Under the pieces are notes generated by a model, which searched no databases, had not been told where the DNA came from, and saw only the letters and a list, made by a program, of their open reading frames with translations. Made by a program: the position numbers and the translations under genes. A stretch of DNA of 7,462 nucleotides from assembly GCA_002313415.1 (NCBI GenBank), contig DCBH01000106.1, positions 1 to 7,462 of the forward strand, in the 5' to 3' direction. Shown in pieces: positions 1 through 5,729 of this stretch; positions within the stretch are counted from its first letter, which is position 1, and each line of letters begins with the position of its first letter. The stretch comes from Flavobacteriales bacterium UBA1112. GTDB lineage: Bacteria > Bacteroidota > Bacteroidia > Flavobacteriales_D > Sanyastnellaceae.

Positions 1-118
1 GGAAGAAGCGCCTGAAGCTGACGCGAAGGAGGAAGAAGCGCCAACCTCTGACGACAAAAAAGGGGATGCTACGGAGGACGATGACGAAGAGTCAAAGGAT
101 GACAAGGCGGAGGCGTAA
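1..118 (+). CDS. rpsB: 30S ribosomal protein S2, C-terminal fragment (partial, 5' end outside window)
   Basis: The frame beginning at base 2 runs 38 codons to TAA at 116-118 and encodes only a highly acidic tail: 19 of 38 residues are Asp or Glu and five are Lys, ending KDDKAEA. No folded S2 domain is inside the window, so the name rests on two indirect points. The gene directly upstream of tsf is rpsB in most bacteria, and Bacteroidota S2 proteins often carry a charged low-complexity C-terminal extension. S2 binds the 30S body near the platform and is needed for S1 docking and initiation. The tail contains a ten-residue near-repeat (EEAP at residues 1-4 and 11-14), matched by an identical 12-base DNA repeat at 1-12 and 31-42. 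The gap to tsf is 45 bases with no terminator, so the two are probably cotranscribed. An unrelated acidic protein cannot be excluded from this fragment alone. Confidence 0.82.
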   Translation, partial: EEAPEADAKEEEAPTSDDKKGDATEDDDEESKDDKAEA

Positions 119-163
119 CCTCCCCAAAACATTGAAAAGCTACTCACTTATCAATTTTAGATC

Positions 164-988
164 ATGAGCATCACAGCAGCAGAAGTCAACAAGCTCCGCA
201 AGCAAACTGGCGCGGGGATGATGGATTGCAAAAAAGCCCTTACTGAGGCCAACGGCGACTTTGAATCAGCCATAGAAATTCTTCGTAAAAAGGGACAAAA
301 AGTCGCAGCCAAGCGTAGCGATCGCGAAGCAGGTGAGGGGGCAATCCTTGCGGGTGTGAGCGGCGATGGTAAACGCGGTGTGGTTGTAAGCCTGAATTGC
401 GAAACGGACTTTGTGGCGAAAAATGATGATTTCGTTGCCGTGGCAAAGGTGCTTCTCGACCTCTCGCTCAGTGAAAGCGTTGAAAGCAGGGAAGACTTGC
501 TCACCAAGACTTACACAGGAACGTCTTTGACCGTTGCGGATAAGATTACCGAGGAAGTTGGCAAAATTGGCGAACGCATTGAAATTGGTGATTTTCGCTT
601 GGTCAGAGGTGAAAAGGTTGTGGCATACATCCACCCGGGCAATCGTCTCGCAACTGCGGTGGCATTTGAGGGAGAAGTGAGTGATGAAGTAGGGCGTGAC
701 GTAGCGATGCAAGCTGCAGCCATGGCCCCTGTAGCGGTAGATGAAACAACCATTCCAGAGAGTCTGATTGCCAAAGAGCGTGAGATCGGAAAAGATCTTG
801 CCATACAAGAGGGCAAACCGGCTGAGATGGCTGAAAAAATCGCTGAAGGCCGATTGAAAAAGTGGTTTAAGGAAGTAACGCTGGTCAATCAGGCGTTCAT
901 CAAGGACAGCAAGCAAACAGTGAGCCAATACGTGGAGTCCAACGGTGGAGGTAAAGTCACTGACTTTGCGCGCGTGGCTTTGAGTTAG
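164..988 (+). CDS. tsf: Elongation factor Ts (EF-Ts)
   Basis: Encodes 274 residues, the usual size for bacterial EF-Ts, the cytosolic nucleotide-exchange factor that releases GDP from EF-Tu. The N-terminal UBA-like domain covers about residues 4-40 and holds the first family signature, LRKQTGAGMMDCKKAL at 11-26. The second signature, TDFVAKN, lies at 81-87 and includes the Asp-Phe pair that in the family inserts into EF-Tu near the Mg2+ site. The core dimer-like repeats follow, with YIHPGNRLATAVAF at 155-168 and MQAAAMAP at 182-189. The C-terminal helices contain the conserved EGRLKKWFKEVTLVNQAFIKDSKQTV-type segment at about 228-253. The ATG at 164 is chosen because the protein then starts MSITAAEVNKLR, as family members do. 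No Shine-Dalgarno motif precedes it, as expected in Bacteroidota. It probably shares a transcript with rpsB, and a terminator-like hairpin follows 15 bases after its stop. Confidence 0.98.
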   Translation: MSITAAEVNKLRKQTGAGMMDCKKALTEANGDFESAIEILRKKGQKVAAKRSDREAGEGAILAGVSGDGKRGVVVSLNCETDFVAKNDDFVAVAKVLLDLSLSESVESREDLLTKTYTGTSLTVADKITEEVGKIGERIEIGDFRLVRGEKVVAYIHPGNRLATAVAFEGEVSDEVGRDVAMQAAAMAPVAVDETTIPESLIAKEREIGKDLAIQEGKPAEMAEKIAEGRLKKWFKEVTLVNQAFIKDSKQTVSQYVESNGGGKVTDFARVALS

Positions 989-1003
989 GTAAAACGGCTC
1001 ATC

Positions 1004-1047
1004 AAGCATCGACGAAGGCTGCCCTTGAGGTGGCCTTCGTGCTTTTT
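1004..1047 (+). terminator. Intrinsic-terminator-like hairpin after tsf
   Basis: Bases 1012-1019 (ACGAAGGC) are the exact reverse complement of 1033-1040. The stem continues inward through two wobble pairs (T1020-G1032, G1021-T1031) and two C-G pairs to a five-base loop CTTGA at 1024-1028. Alternative outer pairing of AAGCA at 1004-1008 with TGCTT at 1040-1044 is also possible. A run of five T at 1043-1047 follows. This is the form of a Rho-independent terminator, placed to end the rpsB-tsf transcript, with pyrH starting 20 bases further on. It may be leaky and allow some read-through to pyrH. A hairpin of very similar sequence sits after frr. Confidence 0.78.
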
Positions 1048-1051
1048 ACGC

Positions 1052-1059
1052 GATATTTG
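1052..1059 (+). promoter_or_regulatory. Possible -7 promoter element for pyrH
   Basis: GATATTTG matches seven of eight positions of the Bacteroidota -7 consensus TAnnTTTG (G in place of the first T). It lies just downstream of the tsf terminator and ends seven bases before the pyrH ATG. A TTG at 1025-1027 is 24 bases upstream, slightly far for a -33 element and inside the hairpin loop. If active, the transcript would begin almost at the start codon. The placement after a terminator makes a separate pyrH promoter sensible, but the sequence match is imperfect. Confidence 0.35.
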
Positions 1060-1066
1060 AACTCGC

Positions 1067-1774
1067 ATGAAGTACAGACGTGTCCTCCTGAAGCTAAGCG
1101 GCGAAGCCTTGATGGGTGATAAGCAGTTTGGCATTGACAATGGGCGGTTGGCCCAATATGCCAATGAAGTTAAATCCATTGTTGACAAAGGCATTGAATG
1201 TGCAATAGTCATTGGTGGGGGAAACATCTTTCGCGGGGTACAGGCAGAAGAGGGAGGTATGGAGCGGACCCAAGGGGATTACATGGGCATGTTGGCCACA
1301 GTCATCAACGCCATGGCTCTCCAAAGCGCACTGGAAGCCTCGGGGGTAGATACGAGACTGCAGAGTGCCATTGAGTTGAAGCAAATCGCTGAGCCCTTCA
1401 TCCGGCGCCGCGCTGTCCGTCACCTCGAGAAGGGACGGGTTGTGATCTTTGGCGGCGGAACGGGGAATCCCTTTTTCACCACGGATTCTGCCGCGTCTTT
1501 GCGAGCTGTGGAAATTGATGCGGATGTGATTCTCAAGGGCACACGCGTCGATGGCATTTACACAGCGGACCCGGAACGGGACCCAAGTGCAGAGCGCTTT
1601 GATCGAATTACATTCAGTGAAGTGTTTCAGCGAGGGCTGAAGGTGATGGACATGACAGCATTTACGTTGTGCAATGAAAACAACCTTCCCATTGTGGTTT
1701 TTGACATGAACAAACCGGGGAATTTGCAGCGCATCGTAAATGGAGAATCCATAGGAACTGTGGTAGAGGCTTAA
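1067..1774 (+). CDS. pyrH: Uridylate (UMP) kinase
   Basis: Encodes 235 residues, typical for bacterial UMP kinase, which phosphorylates UMP to UDP with ATP in cytosolic pyrimidine synthesis and works as a hexamer. The amino-acid-kinase fold is clear. KLSGEAL at 9-15 carries the phosphate-binding Lys9. GGGNIFRG at 50-57 is the nucleotide and UMP-binding glycine loop, with Arg56. GDYMGMLAT at 70-78 is the UMP-contact helix with Asp71. GGGTGNPFFTTD at 129-140 contacts UMP, and DGIYTADPERDP at 162-173 binds the ATP base. The MDMTAFTLCNENNLPIVVF segment at 194-212 is the usual C-terminal signature. The ATG at 1067 gives MKYRRVLLKLSGEAL, the standard family start, with no Shine-Dalgarno before it. 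frr follows after 15 bases, so pyrH-frr is probably one transcript. Family members are often regulated by GTP and UTP; nothing here tests that. Confidence 0.98.
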   Translation: MKYRRVLLKLSGEALMGDKQFGIDNGRLAQYANEVKSIVDKGIECAIVIGGGNIFRGVQAEEGGMERTQGDYMGMLATVINAMALQSALEASGVDTRLQSAIELKQIAEPFIRRRAVRHLEKGRVVIFGGGTGNPFFTTDSAASLRAVEIDADVILKGTRVDGIYTADPERDPSAERFDRITFSEVFQRGLKVMDMTAFTLCNENNLPIVVFDMNKPGNLQRIVNGESIGTVVEA

Positions 1775-1789
1775 ACAGATGAAATTGAC

Positions 1790-2353
1790 ATGAACGAGGA
1801 AATCACAATGGCGCTAGACGACGCCAAGGAAAATATGGAGAAGGCCATGAGTCGATTGGAAGCTGAGCTGAATAAAATCCGTGCGGGCAAAGCCCACCCT
1901 TCCATGTTGGAATCTGTGCGTGTAGATTATTACGGGTCGATGACCCCTGTGAGTCAGGTGGCCAACGTCAACAGTACAGATGCACGAACACTGGTTGTTC
2001 AGCCCTGGGAGAAAGGGATGTTGGATGCCATTTCAACGGGCATCATCAATGCCAATTTGGGACTAAACCCAATGAACAACGGGGAAGTGTTAATCATCAA
2101 TGTTCCACCCTTGACCGAAGAGCGTCGACGCGAATTGAGCAAGAGAGCCCGATCAGAAGGGGAAGGTGCGAGGGTTGGCATCCGCAACGCCCGCAAAGAC
2201 GCGAACGATTATTTGAAGGCAGCTAAGGAAGAAGGCATGAGCGAAGACGACTTGAAGCAAGGGGAGCAAAAGGTTCAGGACCTCACCAATGTCTACACCG
2301 CGAAGGTTGAGGAGGTGTTGACTTCGAAAGAGGCGGACATCATGACCATTTGA
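1790..2353 (+). CDS. frr: Ribosome recycling factor (RRF)
   Basis: Encodes 187 residues, within a few residues of the usual 184-186. RRF acts in the cytosol with EF-G to split post-termination 70S ribosomes. Domain I is the long three-helix bundle (about 2-29 and 106-187) and domain II the small beta domain between. Visible family motifs are KIRAGKAHPSML at 29-40, YYGSMTPVSQVANV at 47-60, QPWEK at 71-75, NPMNNGEV at 93-100, PPLTEERR at 106-113 and IRNARKDAN at 131-139, the last containing the conserved rRNA-contact Arg133. The ATG at 1790 is preferred to the in-frame ATG at 1808 because MNEEI is the common Bacteroidota RRF start. The gene follows pyrH after 15 bases, and a hairpin lies about 20 bases past its stop. 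It converges with dxr. Confidence 0.98.
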   Translation: MNEEITMALDDAKENMEKAMSRLEAELNKIRAGKAHPSMLESVRVDYYGSMTPVSQVANVNSTDARTLVVQPWEKGMLDAISTGIINANLGLNPMNNGEVLIINVPPLTEERRRELSKRARSEGEGARVGIRNARKDANDYLKAAKEEGMSEDDLKQGEQKVQDLTNVYTAKVEEVLTSKEADIMTI

Positions 2354-2371
2354 GAACTCACCCCGAGTGAA

Positions 2372-2410
2372 ATGCATCGAAGGGCTACCTATCAGGGTGG
2401 CCCTTTGCAT
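2372..2410. terminator. Hairpin between convergent frr and dxr, likely bidirectional terminator
   Basis: Bases 2380-2390 pair with 2395-2405 in an 11-base stem: GC-rich with two wobbles (T2386-G2399, T2390-G2395) and a four-base loop ATCA at 2391-2394. The stem is extended by ATGCA at 2372-2376 pairing with TGCAT at 2406-2410, leaving TCG (2377-2379) bulged on the left only. It fills the 60-base gap between two convergent genes, where a shared terminator is expected. The T-tracts are weak on both strands (three T on each side), so termination strength is uncertain. Its sequence resembles the hairpin after tsf. Confidence 0.65.
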
Positions 2411-2413
2411 GGG

Positions 2414-3589
2414 TTAACCCCGCCACTCTGAGGCCACCTTGCGAGCTTCTTCGTCCGATGCAATCAAATCGTCGAGTGTGGGTTTGACTTGGTGTGTGAC
2501 CCGGTTTAAAGCGTATTCGACCACGTCGGGTAAATCGAGAAATTTGATGTCGTCTTTCAAGAAGCGTGAGACCGCAACTTCATTTGCTGCATTGAGAATG
2601 GCTGGTGCGTTTCCGCCTTCCTTGAGCGCGTTAAAAGCCAGCCCTAAGTTTCGGAACGTTTCAATGTCAGGCTTTTCAAATGTCAGGGAAGGATGGTCCA
2701 TGAAGTTGAATCTCGGGAAATCGTTCTGCAGCCTTCGAGGATAGGTGAGGGCATATTGAATCGGAAGTTTCATGTCGGGCAAACCAAGCTGAGCTTTGAT
2801 GCTCCCGTCTTCGAATTGCACACAACTGTGCACGATGCTTTGTGGGTGGACAACGACGTCAATTTGGTTGGGATCTACATCAAAAAGCCACTTGGCTTCG
2901 ATGACCTCCAGTCCTTTGTTCATGAGCGATGCGCTGTCAATGGTGATTTTGGCCCCCATGTCCCAATTGGGGTGCTTCAGCGCATCGGCCTTGGTCACTC
3001 CAACAAGGGATTCCACGGATCTGCCGCGAAAGGGACCTCCTGAGGCTGTCAGGACAACCCGCTCAATGGGGTTGTGAAACTCTCCTGCGAGGCACTGGTA
3101 GATTGCGCTATGCTCGGAATCGACAGGATGAATGTCTACGCCTTTTTTGCGCGCTGCGTTCATGACGAGTTCACCAGCCATGACGAGCGTTTCCTTGTTG
3201 GCCAAGGCGATGTGCTTGCCTGCATCAATTGCACGGAGGGTGGGCTTGAGCCCCGCTGACCCCACCATGGCGGTCAGAATCATGTCGATTCCATCTGCTT
3301 CCACAACTTGCTCAAGCGCTTCGGCGCCACTGTAGACCTTGACCCCCGCGTCAAAAAGGGCATCGTTGACTTGTTTCCATTTGGAGGTGTCACCAATGAC
3401 GACCGCATTTGGTTTGAATTCTAGAGATTGTTGGACCAAGAGGTCGGCGTTGCTTTGAGCAGACAACACCTCGACATGAAGCGCTTGGCCTTGTTCTCGA
3501 ACGACCTCAAGAGCTTGAGTCCCAATGGACCCTGTTGATCCTAAAATGGCAATGCCTCTTGTGGGCGACTCACTTTCTTCAAGACGCAT
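2414..3589 (-). CDS. dxr: 1-deoxy-D-xylulose 5-phosphate reductoisomerase
   Basis: Encodes 391 residues, close to the 398 of E. coli Dxr. The cytosolic enzyme converts DXP to 2-C-methyl-D-erythritol 4-phosphate with NADPH and a divalent metal, the committed MEP-pathway step and the fosmidomycin target. The NADPH loop GSTGSIG is at 17-23. ANKET at 130-134 carries the conserved Lys132. Metal ligands are visible as Asp157 and Glu159 in DSEHSAIYQ and Glu228 in NKGLEVIEA. The flexible substrate loop contains HPNWDMG at 206-212 with Trp209, and HPQSIVHS at 248-255 is also intact. The ATG at 3589 is chosen; it shares one base with the upstream TGA (TGATG). A GTG one codon earlier (3592) would overlap by four bases and cannot be ruled out. 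It is the last gene of the lysS-DUF59-dxr unit, so its translation is probably coupled to the DUF59 gene. Confidence 0.97.
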   Translation of the reverse strand: MRLEESESPTRGIAILGSTGSIGTQALEVVREQGQALHVEVLSAQSNADLLVQQSLEFKPNAVVIGDTSKWKQVNDALFDAGVKVYSGAEALEQVVEADGIDMILTAMVGSAGLKPTLRAIDAGKHIALANKETLVMAGELVMNAARKKGVDIHPVDSEHSAIYQCLAGEFHNPIERVVLTASGGPFRGRSVESLVGVTKADALKHPNWDMGAKITIDSASLMNKGLEVIEAKWLFDVDPNQIDVVVHPQSIVHSCVQFEDGSIKAQLGLPDMKLPIQYALTYPRRLQNDFPRFNFMDHPSLTFEKPDIETFRNLGLAFNALKEGGNAPAILNAANEVAVSRFLKDDIKFLDLPDVVEYALNRVTHQVKPTLDDLIASDEEARKVASEWRG

Positions 3590-3909
3590 CACAAGAATCC
3601 GAGTTCAAGTTTGGCTTCCTCGCTCATCATGTCTTGTGTCCAAGTAGGCTCAAACACAATGGTGACTTTGCAACCTTCGGCACCATCCAAGGAGGCGACT
3701 TTATTTTCGACATCTTTTGGAAGACTCTCTGCAACAGGGCAGTTGGGCGAGGTGAGTGTCATGTCAATGTTGATGAATCCGCTTTCGTTGATGCTGATTT
3801 CGTAAATCAAACCCAACTCGTAAATGTCTACGGGGATTTCAGGGTCAAAAATCGTTTTCACGATGTCAATGACGTCTTGCTCAGATGGATTGGCGACCGA
3901 TGCACTCAT
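3589..3909 (-). CDS. DUF59/MIP18-family protein, SUF-associated Fe-S cluster assembly factor
   Basis: Encodes 106 residues forming a single DUF59 (MIP18, PaaD-like) domain. Family hallmarks are DPEIPVDIYELGLIY at 22-36 and LTSPNCPVAESLP at 52-64, with the conserved, probably functional Cys57. The C-terminal FEPTWTQDMMSEEAKLELGF segment at 86-105 is the form seen in the short SUF-associated proteins of Bacteroidota. Such proteins are thought to help Fe-S cluster assembly or delivery in the cytosol; they have no known enzymatic reaction. A second Cys at 80 is less clearly conserved. The ATG at 3909 overlaps the lysS stop by four bases (ATGA), and its own TGA overlaps the dxr start, so translation is very likely coupled on both sides. 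In many relatives such genes lie within a suf cluster; here no other suf gene is in view. I give no gene symbol because several paralogous names are used. Confidence 0.9.
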   Translation of the reverse strand: MSASVANPSEQDVIDIVKTIFDPEIPVDIYELGLIYEISINESGFINIDMTLTSPNCPVAESLPKDVENKVASLDGAEGCKVTIVFEPTWTQDMMSEEAKLELGFL

Positions 3910-5630
3910 GAGGTGTGGTTTTCTGCGTTGGCGTACCAGGCGCTAACTTCCTCAAGGCTAAGCGCTGGGATGTCCAATTTGTTCTTCTTTCGGTATCCAT
4001 TTAAACGTTGGTGAACCTGGGTGGGCTTGGTGTCGAGCACGTCTCGCGCGCTTTTGAATCCAGCAGAAACCAAATGGTCTTCCCAGTGTTTGGGCACACC
4101 TAATGCGCTGAAATCAGCATCTCCGCCGGCGGTATCAAATGATTCAGGTCTCATCTGGGGAAAGAAAAGAACTTCCTGGATGGACGTTTGGTTGGTCATC
4201 ATCATAACCAAGCGGTCAATGCCAATGCCAATGCCACTCGTTGGGGGCATGCCGTATTCCAGTGCGCGCAGAAAGTCGTGGTCGATGAACATGGCCTCAT
4301 CATCTCCTCGTTCAGAGAGCTTCAGCTGGTCTTCAAAACGCGCGCGCTGCTCAAGAGGATCGTTCAATTCGGAGTAAGCATTGGCGACCTCTGTTCCATT
4401 CACCAAGAGTTCAAATCGCTCCGTGTAACCGGGTTTGTCGCGATGAGCCTTGGTCAATGGAGACATGTCAGAGGGGTAGTCCGTGATGAACGTGGGCTGG
4501 ATGTAGTGGTGTTCGCATTTTGTGCCAAAGAGTTCATCGATGAGTTTCCCTCTTCCCATGGAATCATCTGTTTCGATGCCTTGGTTTTCGCATGCCTTTC
4601 GAAGACCAGCTTCGTCGAGATCGTTGATGTCAACACCGGCGTGCTCGAGAATGGCATCTCGCATGGTAACGCGTGCGTAAGGTGGGGCGAAGTTGACCTT
4701 GTGCTCGCCAAGGGGGATTTCCATCTTTCCGTGGACTGCTTGGGCCAGTTCGCCAAAGAGATTTTCCGTGGTTTCCATCATCCAGTGGTAGTCTTTGTAG
4801 GCGACATACAATTCCAGCACAGTGAATTCTGGATTGTGCGTTCGATCCATTCCTTCATTCCGGAAGTTTCGGCTGAACTCATACACGCCTTCGAATCCGC
4901 CTACAATGAGCCTCTTGAGATACAATTCGTTGGCAATGCGGAGATAGAGCGACGTGTTCAATGCGTTGTGATGCGTCACGAATGGTCGAGCTGCCGCGCC
5001 ACCTGGGATGCTTTGAAGCACAGGAGTGTCCACCTCCGTCCACCCTCTGGCGTCGAAGACATCACGGATTTTACGAATCATCGCAGATCTTGCAATGAAT
5101 GTGTTTTTCACGTTTGGATTGACGACGAGATCCACGTAGCGTTGCCGGTAGCGCAATTCGGGGTCGGTGAAGGCGCCGTGCACGTTCCCTTCGTCGTCTG
5201 TTTTTAAATCAGGAAGTGGCCGAATGGCTTTGCTCAATACGGTCAATGCGGTCACTTTGATGGAAGGCTCACCTACTTGGGTCCTGAACGTATTGCCTTC
5301 GATTCCAATGAAATCTCCCAAGTCGAGAAACTTTTTGAAGACGTCGTTGTACATGGACTTGTCTTCGCCTGGGCACAATTCGTCGCGATTGAGATAGATC
5401 TGAATCCTGCCCTCATGGTCTTGCAGTTCTGCGAAAGAGGCCTTACCCATGATTCTTCGGGACATGAGACGGCCTGCCAGTGTGACCTGCACGTCTTCTT
5501 CAAAGGTCTTCTTGAGAGACGTGGAGTGGTGGGTCACTGAAAATGCGGAGGCTGGGTACGGGTCGATGCCGCGTGCACGAAGCGCATCCACAGAGGCAAT
5601 GCGCTGGCGTTCTTGTTCACTACGAATCAT
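3906..5630 (-). CDS. lysS: Lysyl-tRNA synthetase, class II
   Basis: Encodes 574 residues from the ATG at 5630. The enzyme charges tRNA-Lys with lysine in the cytosol. The N-terminal OB-fold anticodon-binding domain spans about 48-135. The class IIb catalytic domain follows: motif 1 with GWTEVDTPVLQSIPGGAAARPF at 196-217, motif 2 with NFRNEGMDRTHNPEFT at 255-270 including the ATP-binding Arg257, and motif 3 with GIGIGIDRL at 466-474. The lysine-pocket segment NGTEVANAYSELNDP lies at 411-425. Residues from about 500 on form an extension absent from E. coli LysRS (505 aa) but usual in Bacteroidota, with QRLNGYRKKNKLDIPALSLEEV at 541-562. A TTG at 5669 would add 13 residues. I reject it because MIRSEQERQRIASVDALRARGIDPYP matches family N-termini and a promoter-like TACATTTG lies between the two starts. 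It is first in the lysS-DUF59-dxr unit and overlaps the next gene by four bases. Confidence 0.97.
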   Translation of the reverse strand: MIRSEQERQRIASVDALRARGIDPYPASAFSVTHHSTSLKKTFEEDVQVTLAGRLMSRRIMGKASFAELQDHEGRIQIYLNRDELCPGEDKSMYNDVFKKFLDLGDFIGIEGNTFRTQVGEPSIKVTALTVLSKAIRPLPDLKTDDEGNVHGAFTDPELRYRQRYVDLVVNPNVKNTFIARSAMIRKIRDVFDARGWTEVDTPVLQSIPGGAAARPFVTHHNALNTSLYLRIANELYLKRLIVGGFEGVYEFSRNFRNEGMDRTHNPEFTVLELYVAYKDYHWMMETTENLFGELAQAVHGKMEIPLGEHKVNFAPPYARVTMRDAILEHAGVDINDLDEAGLRKACENQGIETDDSMGRGKLIDELFGTKCEHHYIQPTFITDYPSDMSPLTKAHRDKPGYTERFELLVNGTEVANAYSELNDPLEQRARFEDQLKLSERGDDEAMFIDHDFLRALEYGMPPTSGIGIGIDRLVMMMTNQTSIQEVLFFPQMRPESFDTAGGDADFSALGVPKHWEDHLVSAGFKSARDVLDTKPTQVHQRLNGYRKKNKLDIPALSLEEVSAWYANAENHTS

Positions 5631-5635
5631 GTGTT

Positions 5636-5669
5636 CAAATGTACGCAGGCGGGGGGTGGAAAGGGCCAA
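5636..5669 (-). promoter_or_regulatory. Probable lysS promoter (-33/-7 type)
   Basis: On the - strand, TACATTTG (5643 down to 5636) is an exact match to the Bacteroidota -7 consensus TAnnTTTG. A TTG at 5669-5667, 23 bases upstream, could serve as the -33 element, at the long end of usual spacing. The -7 box ends only five bases before the ATG at 5630, so transcription would start at or next to the start codon. The spacer includes a run of six C (six G on the + strand at 5651-5656). The consensus is established for this phylum; its use here is inferred. Confidence 0.5.
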
Positions 5670-5679
5670 GGATGCGCCT

Positions 5680-5687
5680 TAGGTTTG
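5680..5687 (+). promoter_or_regulatory. Possible -7 promoter element for the TonB-dependent receptor
   Basis: TAGGTTTG on the + strand matches the TAnnTTTG consensus exactly and lies 42 bases before the receptor ATG, giving a leader of roughly 35-40 bases. No convincing TTG-type -33 element is seen at the expected distance upstream, so the promoter may be weak or activator-dependent. No clear inverted repeat for a repressor such as Fur was seen in the 99 bases between lysS and the receptor. Confidence 0.4.
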
Positions 5688-5729
5688 CCTTGTGATTGCC
5701 AGTAAAATCAAGAATCAATCGAACGTAAG

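Noticed and set aside
119..163. A separate promoter for tsf in the rpsB-tsf gap
   Set aside because: The gap is AT-rich near its end (TTATCAATTTTAG) but has no TAnnTTTG match, and no terminator separates the two genes.
266..1009. A 247-codon - strand frame opposite tsf
   Set aside because: It is antisense to conserved EF-Ts and crosses the terminator hairpin. Its translation is Cys/His/Phe-rich with no family resemblance.
3590..3592. GTG start at 3592 for dxr
   Set aside because: An ATG follows at once at 3589 with a TGATG overlap. The GTG adds a single residue and is less likely, although it is not excluded.
4188..5207. A 339-codon open frame on the + strand inside lysS
   Set aside because: It lies wholly antisense to a clearly conserved LysRS, and its translation shows no recognisable domain. 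Long antisense frames are common opposite codon-biased genes.
5631..5669. TTG start at 5669 for lysS, adding 13 residues
   Set aside because: The extra residues do not resemble LysRS N-termini, TTG is a rare start, and an exact promoter -7 match falls between it and the better ATG at 5630.
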